A DNA stretch of 57,490 nucleotides from Oscillospiraceae bacterium. GTDB taxonomy: Bacteria; Bacillota_A; Clostridia; Oscillospirales; Oscillospiraceae. Under the pieces are notes generated by a model, which saw nothing but the letters and a program-made list of their open reading frames with translations, was not told the origin of the DNA and searched no databases. Positions 1 through 7,454 of the stretch are shown here, in pieces (the first letter of the stretch is position 1; every line of letters starts with the position of its first letter). The stretch is taken from the NCBI GenBank assembly GCA_015067895.1, contig SVLP01000014.1, positions 1 to 57,490 on the forward strand, written 5' to 3'. The position numbers were made by a program, and so were the translations under genes.

Positions 1-48
1 ACCTTGCCAAGGTGGAGGTAGCGAGTTCGAGCCTCGTCACCCGCTCCA
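1..48 (+). tRNA. tRNA-Gly(GCC), 3' part, cut by the window edge
   Basis: The 48 bases match the last 48 bases of the complete tRNA-Gly at 18108-18183: anticodon arm with GCC, variable loop, T arm, acceptor 3' strand and an encoded CCA. The 5' half lies outside the window. It is the penultimate gene of a tRNA operon whose last member is tRNA-Cys. Confidence 0.93.
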
Positions 49-52
49 ATAT

Positions 53-127
53 GGTACCGTGGCCAAGTGGTAAGGCAAGAGTCTGCAAAACTCTCATTCG
101 CCAGTTCAAATCTGGCCGGTACCTCCA
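53..127 (+). tRNA. tRNA-Cys(GCA)
   Basis: A complete cloverleaf is visible. The seven-base acceptor stem GGTACCG pairs with CGGTACC. The anticodon stem AGAGT/ACTCT encloses the loop CTGCAAA, giving anticodon GCA. The T arm contains GTTCAAAT and CCA is encoded at 125-127. It lies 4 bases after the tRNA-Gly and shares its transcript. Confidence 0.95.
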
Positions 128-130
128 GAA

Positions 131-161
131 AAAAGACCGATGCTTTGCATCGGTCTTTTTT
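131..161 (+). terminator. Rho-independent terminator of the tRNA-Gly/Cys operon
   Basis: GACCGATGC, a three-base TTT loop, and GCATCGGTC form a perfect stem followed by six T. It lies directly after the encoded CCA of tRNA-Cys. Confidence 0.92.
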
Positions 162-163
162 CA

Positions 164-275
164 ATGAAATTTGCCCCTGCGGGCCAGTGAAATAGCTTCG
201 CTGTGAAATATCGCTGCGCGATGTGAAATATGCTGACGCATATGATTGGTAAGATTTCTTCATTTCTTAAGTTTG
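164..275. repeat. Array of tiny hairpins after a tRNA operon (copy 1)
   Basis: Short palindromes such as TAGCTTCGCT, ATCGCTGCGCGAT and ATATGCTGACGCATAT are separated by a constant GTGAAAT spacer. The same architecture, with GAAATTTGCC at the left edge, follows the other tRNA operon at 18225-18380. There is no open frame. Function is unknown. Confidence 0.7.
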
Positions 276-295
276 TACGAACCGTCTCCGTACTA

Positions 296-324
296 TTGCA
301 AAACTGAATCAGCACTGATATAAT
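296..324 (+). promoter_or_regulatory. Sigma-A type promoter of the L,D-transpeptidase gene
   Basis: TTGCAA, 17 bases, then TATAAT with an extended -10 (TGATATAAT), 37 bases upstream of the start codon. Confidence 0.75.
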
Positions 325-361
325 AACAAGCAATCATCATCAGGAAAGAGAGGAACCCACG

Positions 362-2305
362 ATGAAAAAAGTTCTCGTTCTGCTGACGATCCTGACCCTG
401 GTATTTGGCCTTGCGGCCTGTGCAGGTTCCGGCTCCACGCAGACCACCCCTCCCCAGACGGAGCCCTCCACCGAGGCGACCACCGTCCCCACCGAACCCA
501 CCACCGTTCCCACCACCGCGCCCACAGAGCCTGCGGATGAGACTGTAGTCGGCGGCATCGATCTGAGCGGCCTGACCGTCAACGAAGCGGCCAAGGCGCT
601 GAACGAGGTCGCTCCCAACTACAAGCTTTCTCTGACCGTCAACGGCAAGAAGCTGACCTTCTCCGCTGAGGAGCTGGGCGTGAAGCTGGACGAGGAGGCT
701 CTGGGCCGTTATCTGGATGCCATCGCCAACGGCACCGAGACTCCCGCTGAGCTCTTTACTTATGACCGCGCTGCCCTGAAGAGCCTGCTGGGCGGCAAGC
801 TGGACGTTGCGCCCAAGAACGCCACCGTCTCCTACAGCAGCTCCAAGAAGCAGTTCGTGGCCAATGAGGGCACCAACGGCACCTCCTACGATGCGGACGC
901 CGCCGCCGATGCCGCTGCCGCCGCCATCGGCATGCTGATGCCCACCGCCGAGGTGGAGGTCAAGACCACCTCCGTGGCCCCTGAGATCACCGCCTCCAGC
1001 GACAAGGCCAAGTCCGCCGTGAACACCGCCAACGGCTATCTGAAGGTCTCCCTGAGCTACACCTACAGCCCCGAGGGCGGCGAGTCCGCCACCGAGACCA
1101 TCGGCATCACCACCCTGGCCGGCTTTGTCAGCATCTCCGACAAGATGGAGGTCAGCATCAGCAAGTCCAAGATCGAAAGCTACGCATCCCAGATGTACGA
1201 CCGCCACAGCGGCAGCGATTACAAGGGCAGCTTCGTCACCACCGGCGGCAGCACCCTGGGTTACAGCGTCACTTACTACGGCCAGAAGGTCAACAAGTCC
1301 GCCCTGGCCGACGACATCTACAAGTGCGTCACCGGCGGCACCTCCGGCACCCGGACGGCTCCCTACAGCTCCAAGAGCTCCAAGCCCTACGGCGGCAGCT
1401 ATGTGGAGATCGACCTGAGCTCCCAGCACCTGTGGCTGTACAAGAACGGCGAGCGGGTCGTTTCCACCGACTTCGTCTCCGGCTCCGTGGCCGAGGGCCA
1501 TCGCACCCCCACCGGCATCTACAGCATCTACTCCAAGCAGACTGACCGCTACCTGACCGGCGCGGATTACCGTTCCTTCGTCAAGTACTGGATGCCCTTC
1601 CTGGGCGGCTACGGCCTCCACGATGCCAGCTGGCGCAGCTCCTTCGGCGGCACCATCTACTATTACGATGGCTCCCACGGCTGCGTGAACCTGCCCTCCT
1701 CCGCCGCCAAGAAGATCTACAACAACGTCTCCGTCGGCACCAAGGTCATCCTCTACGGCGGCAAGACCGAGGTTCCCGATCTGGAGCAGCAGCTCACCGG
1801 CACCACCTCCTACACCGTGACCCAGGACGCCAAGCCCTTCAAGCTGGACGTCAAGGCCAAGTACAAGGGCGCGGAGCTGACCTACACCTCCAGCGACACC
1901 TCCGTCGTGACGGTCTCCTCCAACGGCACCGTCACCGTCAAGGGCACCGGCACCGCCACCATCACCGTCAAGGCAGCCGCCTTCGACTTCTACACCGGCG
2001 CGGAGCTGAAGGTGACCATCACCGTCAAGGACAGCGGCGAGACCACGCCTACCGAGCCTTCCCAGCCCACGGAGCCTTCCCAGCCCACGGAGCCCTCCGA
2101 GCCTACGGAGCCCTCCGAGCCCACCGAGCCTTCCCAGCCCACGGAGCCCTCCGAGCCCACCGAGCCTTCCCAGCCCACGGAGCCCTCCCAGCCCACCGAA
2201 CCCTCTGAGCCCACGGAGCCTGAGCCCACCGAACCCAAGCCTACCGAGCCTGAGCCCACCGAGCCCGACCCCACCGCACCCACCGAGTCTTCTGAGGAAG
2301 GTTAA
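362..2305 (+). CDS. L,D-transpeptidase lipoprotein (YkuD) with Ig-like domain and Thr/Glu/Pro tail
   Basis: 647 aa, predicted to cross-link peptidoglycan at the cell surface. Residues 1-20 are a lipoprotein signal with lipobox Cys20. A Thr/Pro linker follows, then a peptidoglycan-binding (PG_binding_4-like) region at about 65-260. The YkuD catalytic domain is at about 350-465, with the motif S438-H439-G440-C441-VNLP (nucleophile Cys441). A Big2-type Ig-like domain with TYTSSDTSVVTV follows at about 480-560. The last 80 residues are repeats of TEPSQP/TEPSEP, probably a wall-spanning or disordered region. The start has GAGAGGAA upstream and its own promoter. A strong terminator follows, so it is monocistronic. 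The LDT assignment is firm; its exact cross-link type is not visible. Confidence 0.93.
   Translation: MKKVLVLLTILTLVFGLAACAGSGSTQTTPPQTEPSTEATTVPTEPTTVPTTAPTEPADETVVGGIDLSGLTVNEAAKALNEVAPNYKLSLTVNGKKLTFSAEELGVKLDEEALGRYLDAIANGTETPAELFTYDRAALKSLLGGKLDVAPKNATVSYSSSKKQFVANEGTNGTSYDADAAADAAAAAIGMLMPTAEVEVKTTSVAPEITASSDKAKSAVNTANGYLKVSLSYTYSPEGGESATETIGITTLAGFVSISDKMEVSISKSKIESYASQMYDRHSGSDYKGSFVTTGGSTLGYSVTYYGQKVNKSALADDIYKCVTGGTSGTRTAPYSSKSSKPYGGSYVEIDLSSQHLWLYKNGERVVSTDFVSGSVAEGHRTPTGIYSIYSKQTDRYLTGADYRSFVKYWMPFLGGYGLHDASWRSSFGGTIYYYDGSHGCVNLPSSAAKKIYNNVSVGTKVILYGGKTEVPDLEQQLTGTTSYTVTQDAKPFKLDVKAKYKGAELTYTSSDTSVVTVSSNGTVTVKGTGTATITVKAAAFDFYTGAELKVTITVKDSGETTPTEPSQPTEPSQPTEPSEPTEPSEPTEPSQPTEPSEPTEPSQPTEPSQPTEPSEPTEPEPTEPKPTEPEPTEPDPTAPTESSEEG
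2047..2293 (+). repeat. Tandem repeats encoding the TEPSQP/TEPSEP tail
   Basis: About a dozen 18-bp units related to ACGGAGCCTTCCCAGCCC encode the C-terminal tail of the L,D-transpeptidase. Near-identical units make copy-number change by slippage likely. Confidence 0.85.
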
Positions 2306-2313
2306 GCAATGAC

Positions 2314-2356
2314 GACCCCCGATCCCGAATTTCCGGGATCGGGGGTCTTGCTTTTT
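2314..2356 (+). terminator. Rho-independent terminator of the L,D-transpeptidase gene
   Basis: ACCCCCGATCCCG pairs with CGGGATCGGGGGT, followed by CTTGCTTTTT. The T-rich part also carries the -35 of the next promoter. Confidence 0.9.
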
Positions 2357-2376
2357 CCGTCGAAACAGGATACTAT
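2348..2376 (+). promoter_or_regulatory. Promoter of the YitT-family gene
   Basis: TTGCTT, 17 bases, TACTAT. The -35 lies in the U-tract of the preceding terminator. Moderate match only. Confidence 0.55.
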
Positions 2377-2415
2377 TATGTGCAGTGTCCAAGACTAAGA
2401 AACGAGGGATCAGCC

Positions 2416-3258
2416 ATGCTCAACAAACGCAGCCTCCGGGAATTCTGCACCATCACCATCGGCACCATCATCACCGCCTGTGCGGTCTTCTTCTTCATGA
2501 TGCCAAGCCATGTCACCGTGGGCTCTGCTGCGGGTCTGGCCCTGGTCATCAGCGAATTCGTGCCCCTGAGCGTCTCCGCCATCACCATGATTATGAACGT
2601 GGGATTGCTGCTCATCGGCTTTCTGCTGATCGGCCCGGAGTTCGGCGCGAAGACCGTCTACTGCGCGGTGCTGCTGCCCGCCGTCATTGGTGTGCTGGAG
2701 TGGATCTTCCCCAACTTCCAGTCCCTGACCGGCGATCCGCTGATCGACGTCATCTGCTACATCCTGCTGGTGGGCGTGGGTCTGAGCCAGCTCTTCACCG
2801 CCAACGCCAGCTCCGGCGGCCTGGACATCGTGGCGAAGCTGATGAACAAATTCCTGCATATGGAGCTGGGCAAGGCCATGTCCACCGCCGGCATCCTGGT
2901 GGCCCTGAGCTCCGCCCTGTGCTATGACAAGAAGACCGTGGTGCTCAGTGTGCTGGGTACGTATTTCGGCGGCATCGTGCTGGATCACTTCATCTTCGGC
3001 ATCGACATCAAGCGCAAGGTCTGCATCCTGTCGCCCAAATACGACGAGATCACCAAATTCATCCTCCACGAGCTCCACAGCGGCGCCAGCCACTATGACC
3101 TCTACGGCGCCTACGACGGCGCGGTGCGCAGGGAGATCGTCACCATCGTGGACAAGCAGGAGTACCGCAAGCTCATGGAATACGTCCGCAAAACCGACCC
3201 CAAGGCCTTCGTGACGGTCTACTCCGCCAATGAGGTCAGCTATCAGCCCAAAAAGTGA
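2416..3258 (+). CDS. YitT family membrane protein (DUF161 + DUF2179)
   Basis: 280 aa. The N-terminal two thirds hold about five hydrophobic segments (for example ITACAVFFFMM and IIMNVGLLLIGFLLIG) in the pattern of the YitT/DUF161 integral membrane family. The C-terminal ~90 residues, from about KRKVCILSPKY, are a soluble DUF2179 domain. Family members are common in Bacillota and have no firmly established transport substrate. The start at 2416 is chosen because CGAGGG precedes it; an upstream in-frame ATG at 2380 has no ribosome binding site. Its own promoter and terminator make it a single-gene unit. Confidence 0.88.
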   Translation: MLNKRSLREFCTITIGTIITACAVFFFMMPSHVTVGSAAGLALVISEFVPLSVSAITMIMNVGLLLIGFLLIGPEFGAKTVYCAVLLPAVIGVLEWIFPNFQSLTGDPLIDVICYILLVGVGLSQLFTANASSGGLDIVAKLMNKFLHMELGKAMSTAGILVALSSALCYDKKTVVLSVLGTYFGGIVLDHFIFGIDIKRKVCILSPKYDEITKFILHELHSGASHYDLYGAYDGAVRREIVTIVDKQEYRKLMEYVRKTDPKAFVTVYSANEVSYQPKK

Positions 3259-3267
3259 ATCAGAAAA

Positions 3268-3300
3268 ATGACCGGGCATCCGTTTTGGATGCCCGGTTCG
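3268..3300. terminator. Terminator after the YitT gene
   Basis: ACCGGGCATCC, loop GTTTT, GGATGCCCGGT. The plus-strand T-tract is weak (TCGGTTATAT); a run of A precedes the stem, so it may also act on the minus strand for the SIR2-TPR gene. Confidence 0.7.
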
Positions 3301-3309
3301 GTTATATAT

Positions 3310-3348
3310 GTCATTGCGAGCCAGTGCGCACACTGGCGTGGCAATCTC
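3310..3348. repeat. Single REP-like unit (GTCATTGCGAG...GGCAATCTC)
   Basis: GTCATTGCGAG and GGCAATCTC flank a palindrome (CCAGTG...CACTGG). The same end sequences recur at 27381-27483, 36689-36793 and 47498-47835. Here it is a single unit between two convergent genes. Confidence 0.75.
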
Positions 3349-3355
3349 GTGAAAG

Positions 3356-5320
3356 TTAGGAGTTGTTCTTCTTCTCTTCAGCTTCCAGCTCGGCGGCCTT
3401 GGCTTCGTCGGCTTCCGCGAGGGCGGTTTCGCCGATGGCGCGGTAGGCTTTGGCGCGGTCTCTGTAGGTGGTGGCTAGGTTGTCTTTATTTCCGTGGGTC
3501 TCAATGAACTGCTTAATGGCAGTTGTGAAATAATCCACAGCAGTTTGATATTGTTGTAAATCGAGATAGATAGAAGCAAGTGTGTGATAACATTCTGGAT
3601 AAATTGGTTGCAATCTCAATGAAACATTGCAGTCATCCGTTGCCTTATCGTACTGCTTAAGAGCAAGGTATGCATTGCTTCGGTTGTTGTATGCGTTTGC
3701 ATGGTAGGGATCCAGCTCGATGGCCTTGTCGTAGTCCTGAATAGCCCGCTCGTGCTGTCTCAAATCGGCATAGTGTTTACCCCGATTGTAGTATGCGAGA
3801 GCGTAGCTGGGGTTCAGCTCGATGGCTTTGTCGTAGTCCTGCATGGCGCGCTCGTTCTGTCCCAGATCGGCAAATCTGTTGCCCCGGTTGATGTATACGT
3901 CGGTATAGTAGGGGTTCAGCTCGATGGCTTTGTCGTAGTCCTGGAAGGCTAGTTCGTGCTGTCCCAGATCGGAAAATCTGTTACCCCGGTTGTTGTATAC
4001 GATGGCATTGTTGGGGGTTAGCTCGATGGCTTTGTCGTAGTCCTGGAAGGCTAGTTCGTGCTGTCCCAGATCGGCAAAGCTGTTGCCCCGGTTGTTGTAT
4101 GCGGCGGGATTGCTGGGGTCTAGGTTGATGCAAAGTGTATAATCCCGGATGGCATCTTCGTGACGTCCTTCTTCTGCGGCCTTGTAGGCTCGGTCAAAGT
4201 AGTCCCAATAGGTTAATGCATTCTCTTCGGCGCGCTTTTCTCGGGCTTCCTCCTCGGCCTGGTTCAGGGGCTCCAGAACGGCCTCCATATGGGGCTGCTT
4301 GTCCAGCTTGTTCCATTGCTCTGTGTAGGTACGCATCCGCAGATCGGACTGGCTCTGTAAGTAATGGCGGGTCTCGCTGGGGGCGATGCGCTGACCAAAA
4401 AGCTCCCGGCCCATCTCCATCATCAGTGCATCAAAGCCGTCGATGGAAACGAGACAGCCGTTCTGTTTTTCCACAAAGTCCTGGATCTTTGGATCAGGCA
4501 GGCCGGAGGCCTCGCGGAAGCACCAGTAGATGCCGTTTCGGAAGCTGGCCTCCTGCAAAGCCTTCATCAGGCTCCCGTCGCCGCCGCCGTAGCCGATGAC
4601 GATGGGGGTGTAGGTCTTGAAGGCATAGTCCAGCGTTTCCTTCCATTCGGGCTTGAGATCGTCGGTGGTGTCAGGACTGTTGAAGGGGCCGTACATCAGG
4701 CCACGGTGGACTTTCGCCACGATGGGCCGCTGGACATCCGGGTCGATGAAGTTTGCCAGGGACTCGTGGCTGACCACCAGGGGCTTCTTGTCCGTATAGA
4801 GGAACAGGGAATCCTCCACCAGACTGTCGAAATTTGTTGTGATGACCAGATTGTTCTGGTTGCCCTCAGTGAGCATCAGAGCCAGAGGGTGATATCCCAG
4901 ACTGGGCTTACAGGGATCCATAATTTTCTCAAGATACCGGTAGCCCTCCCGGACATCGGGATGGAAGCGCAGGCGGTAGACATCAAAATAGTAATCGCTG
5001 GACATGGAGCGTTTTTCGGCCCTGGCCTGTTCCCACTCTGTCACGATCTCCTTGAAGGAATGGGAGATCTTCTTTTCATTCAGTAATTCGTCTGCAAAGT
5101 GTTCGGTTCGGTCGGGCCTCCTGGCCCGGGTGCCACGGTCATTGGATAGACCCATCAGGCAGTTCATCCACTCCATCTCCAAGGTATTGCCGCTTGGGAT
5201 GCCGGACTCCACAGAGGCACCGGAGCCGAGGATGAAACAGAAATGCCGGGTTTTTCTGCCGTTATAGAGAATTTCAATAAGATCAGAGCTGGTTAAGATT
5301 CGGGATTCGGGAAACGCCAT
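3356..5320 (-). CDS. SIR2-like domain protein with C-terminal TPR array (possible anti-phage NADase)
   Basis: 654 aa, cytoplasmic. The N-terminal ~330 residues form a SIR2_2-type Rossmann domain: NAD-loop motif GSGASVESGIP (about residues 32-42), TTNFDS (about 161-166, candidate catalytic Asn), a KVHRG motif (His about 205) and GYGGGDG (about 243-249). A charged linker (RAEEN) leads into about eight 34-residue TPR units from about residue 370, ending in an E/K-rich tail. SIR2 domains fused to sensor repeats are often NAD-depleting phage-defence effectors. Here that role is inference from architecture, since no partner gene is adjacent. Start choice: ATG at 5320 rather than 5332, because AAAGG abuts the earlier ATG with no spacing. 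A near-perfect promoter lies just upstream. Confidence 0.82.
   Translation of the reverse strand: MAFPESRILTSSDLIEILYNGRKTRHFCFILGSGASVESGIPSGNTLEMEWMNCLMGLSNDRGTRARRPDRTEHFADELLNEKKISHSFKEIVTEWEQARAEKRSMSSDYYFDVYRLRFHPDVREGYRYLEKIMDPCKPSLGYHPLALMLTEGNQNNLVITTNFDSLVEDSLFLYTDKKPLVVSHESLANFIDPDVQRPIVAKVHRGLMYGPFNSPDTTDDLKPEWKETLDYAFKTYTPIVIGYGGGDGSLMKALQEASFRNGIYWCFREASGLPDPKIQDFVEKQNGCLVSIDGFDALMMEMGRELFGQRIAPSETRHYLQSQSDLRMRTYTEQWNKLDKQPHMEAVLEPLNQAEEEAREKRAEENALTYWDYFDRAYKAAEEGRHEDAIRDYTLCINLDPSNPAAYNNRGNSFADLGQHELAFQDYDKAIELTPNNAIVYNNRGNRFSDLGQHELAFQDYDKAIELNPYYTDVYINRGNRFADLGQNERAMQDYDKAIELNPSYALAYYNRGKHYADLRQHERAIQDYDKAIELDPYHANAYNNRSNAYLALKQYDKATDDCNVSLRLQPIYPECYHTLASIYLDLQQYQTAVDYFTTAIKQFIETHGNKDNLATTYRDRAKAYRAIGETALAEADEAKAAELEAEEKKNNS
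3713..4130 (-). repeat. Near-identical 102-bp repeats encoding the central TPR units
   Basis: Four consecutive units carry almost the same bases for YNNRGNRFADLGQHELAFQD and DYDKAIEL. The DNA-level identity is higher than TPR structure requires and suggests recent duplication or gene conversion within the gene. Confidence 0.8.
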
Positions 5321-5344
5321 ACATACCACCATCCTTTATCTACC

Positions 5345-5373
5345 ATTATAGTCGAACATCCGACCTCCGTCAA
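5345..5373 (-). promoter_or_regulatory. Strong promoter of the SIR2-TPR gene
   Basis: On the minus strand: TTGACG, 17 bases, TATAAT, ending 24 bases before the chosen start. It lies immediately downstream of the terminator of the preceding minus-strand gene. Confidence 0.85.
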
Positions 5374-5377
5374 CAAA

Positions 5378-5407
5378 AACCGCCATCGGGAGCCTGTCCC
5401 GATGGCG
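5378..5407 (-). terminator. Rho-independent terminator of the TetM-like GTPase gene
   Basis: Minus strand: CGCCATCGGGA, loop, TCCCGATGGCG, then GTTTTTG. It separates the GTPase gene from the SIR2-TPR gene. Confidence 0.9.
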
Positions 5408-5414
5408 AAATTTG

Positions 5415-7349
5415 TCATTCCAGATTGAAGATCCCGCCCTCCAGGGCGCTTCTTGCGGCCAGGATGTATTTGCTGGTATCCAGGGGATCCACGCTGCGCC
5501 GGGGCGTGGTGGCGCCCAGCTCCAGGGGGCATTCCTGGTAGCCGTCCAGGCGGACGCTCATGCTGCCCCGTCCGCCGGTGGCGGAGGCCAGGGCGGAGGC
5601 GTAGTCGAGGCTCGTCGCCACGGGGATGCGGGCGTTGAGGATCATGCGCTCGCCGTCGGCAAAGCTGTCCACCGTCTCGCCGCGCATGGTGTTGATGTCC
5701 GTCATGACCTTTCCCACGCACTCAGAAGGCAGGGAGAAGCGCACCGCCAGGATGGGCTCCAGCAGCTTCGCGCCGCCCCGTTCCAGACCGTCCTGGATGG
5801 CCATGGGGGTGGCGACGATGAAGTCCAGGGGATGGGTGTGGAATTTGTGCTCGCCGCCGTCGAGCAGGGTGATTTTTACATCGGTGACGGGCCAGCCGAG
5901 CCTGCCCTGGTTCAGAGCCAGGGGCAGGGCCTGGACCACCTGATTCTGATAGTGGGCCTGGATGGTGCGCACGGGCACCAGGGACTTGAACTGGACACCG
6001 CTGCCCCGCTCGCCGGGCTCGATGCGGAATTTCAAAATCGCCCAGCAGGGCTTGGGGGCCAGGTAGGCCACATAGCCCTCGGCGGCCTGGGCGATGGTCT
6101 CCCGGTAGAGGATGGCGGGCAGGCCGAAGGTGACGCTGAGGCCAAACCGGGTCTTCAGGGTCTCCTCCAGGATCTCCAGCTGGATGGTGCCCATGACCTG
6201 CAGGTGCAATTCATTCAATGCGCGGATGTAGGTGGACTTCAGCAGGGGATCCTCGTCCGCCAGGGTATTGCAGGCGGCCTGCAGTGCGGTCATCTGCTCC
6301 GGTTTTTCCGGGATGACCTGGACGGTGATGAGGGGAGCCCGGAGACTGCCGGGTGCCACAGATCGGGGCAGGAGGGAGGCATCGCCCAGCACATGGCCGA
6401 TGGGCAGCTCCCCCAGACCGTACAGCACACCGATGCCGCCGGGCTCCAGACGGCCCAGGGGTGTTCCGTCCGGAGCCATGATCTGGGAGATCTTGGCGGT
6501 CTTTGTCTTCGGCTCGCCGGTCAGGGGGTCGATGCCGTCGGGCACCGGGATGCTCATGCGGTTCTCCAGCGCACCGCCGAAGAGCCGCACCCACACGCCC
6601 CGGCCCAGAGACCGATTGGAGTCCGTGGCGAAGACCACGCCGCTTAAGGATCCGGCATCGGCAGGCTCCGGCAGGAAGTCCACGATGGCGTCCAGCATTT
6701 CCGCGACACCCTCGTCCCGGAGCGCGGAGCCCATCAGCACCGGGAACAGCTCTCCCCTCCGGGAGAAGGCTGCAAGCTTCCCGCGCAGCAGGGCGGGGGA
6801 CAGCTCCTCGCCACGCAGATACCGCTCGGCAAGCTCGTCATCCAAATCGCACAGGGCCTCGGTGACGGCGTCCGGATCCGCCGCCGGAACTGCGCCGGGG
6901 GTCAGGAGCCGTTTGATCTGGGCCAGCACCCCCTCGGGATCTGCACCCGCCCGATCCAGCTTGTTGAGAAAGAATACGACAGGGATGTTCTGCTGCCGCA
7001 GGCATTCAAAGAGCACCTCGGTCTGGGGCTGTACGCCCTCCACCGCGCAGACGATGAGCACCGCGCCGTCCAACGCCCAGGCGGAGCGCTCCACCTCGGC
7101 GGAGAAATCCACGTGGCCGGGGGTGTCGATGAGCCGGATGTCCGTGTCCCGGTGGCGGAGCGTCACGCACTTGCTCTTGACGGAGATACCCCGCCGCCGT
7201 TCGATGGGCAGCGTGTCGGTGTGGGCCGTGCCCGCGTCCACGCTGCCCCGGCTGCGGATGGCTCCGGCGTGGGCCAGAAGTCCCTCGGACAGGGTGGTCT
7301 TGCCCGCGTCCACGTGGGCGAAGATGCCGATATTTCGTACAGATGCCAT
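5415..7349 (-). CDS. TetM/TetW-type ribosomal protection GTPase homologue (EF-G superfamily)
   Basis: 644 aa, the usual length for TetM/TetO/TetW. G1 is HVDAGKTT (residues ~11-18), the switch region contains ERRRGISV, G3 is DTPGHVDF and G4 is NKLD. The later domains follow EF-G order. Ribosomal-protection proteins bind the ribosome and displace tetracycline, using loops at the tip of domain IV. The substitutions around the GTPase core (for example GTAHTDTLPIERRR) differ from classical Tet(M), so this may be a chromosomal paralogue with a translation role and not a resistance gene. The start at 7349 is set by GAGGTAG upstream. Base composition matches the neighbours and no mobility genes flank it. 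Confidence 0.85.
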   Translation of the reverse strand: MASVRNIGIFAHVDAGKTTLSEGLLAHAGAIRSRGSVDAGTAHTDTLPIERRRGISVKSKCVTLRHRDTDIRLIDTPGHVDFSAEVERSAWALDGAVLIVCAVEGVQPQTEVLFECLRQQNIPVVFFLNKLDRAGADPEGVLAQIKRLLTPGAVPAADPDAVTEALCDLDDELAERYLRGEELSPALLRGKLAAFSRRGELFPVLMGSALRDEGVAEMLDAIVDFLPEPADAGSLSGVVFATDSNRSLGRGVWVRLFGGALENRMSIPVPDGIDPLTGEPKTKTAKISQIMAPDGTPLGRLEPGGIGVLYGLGELPIGHVLGDASLLPRSVAPGSLRAPLITVQVIPEKPEQMTALQAACNTLADEDPLLKSTYIRALNELHLQVMGTIQLEILEETLKTRFGLSVTFGLPAILYRETIAQAAEGYVAYLAPKPCWAILKFRIEPGERGSGVQFKSLVPVRTIQAHYQNQVVQALPLALNQGRLGWPVTDVKITLLDGGEHKFHTHPLDFIVATPMAIQDGLERGGAKLLEPILAVRFSLPSECVGKVMTDINTMRGETVDSFADGERMILNARIPVATSLDYASALASATGGRGSMSVRLDGYQECPLELGATTPRRSVDPLDTSKYILAARSALEGGIFNLE

Positions 7350-7380
7350 AGCTGCTACCTCGTTGGTTTGATTGTGTCCC

Positions 7381-7409
7381 ATTATAGCGGATGCAGGGGA
7401 AAAAGACAA
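7381..7409 (-). promoter_or_regulatory. Promoter of the TetM-like GTPase gene
   Basis: Minus strand: TTGTCT, 17 bases, TATAAT, 31 bases before the start codon. The leader is too short for the leader-peptide attenuator known from tet(M). Confidence 0.75.
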
Positions 7410-7412
7410 CAC

Positions 7413-7440
7413 AAAAACCGCCGGGCAAACGCCCGGCGGT
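7413..7440 (-). terminator. Rho-independent terminator of the TraB/GumN lipoprotein gene
   Basis: Minus strand: ACCGCCGGGC, GTTT loop, GCCCGGCGGT, then TTTTTG. Confidence 0.9.
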
Positions 7441-7454
7441 CGTGCTTATGGAAG

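Noticed and set aside
293..2392. A 699-codon open frame antisense to the L,D-transpeptidase gene
   Set aside because: Gly/Leu-rich low-complexity translation caused by the C-rich third codon positions of the real gene; no ribosome binding site or domain.
5415..7349. Calling the GTPase tet(M) or tet(W) tetracycline resistance
   Set aside because: Family membership is clear, but key regions differ from classical proteins and there is no mobile context; resistance cannot be claimed from sequence alone.
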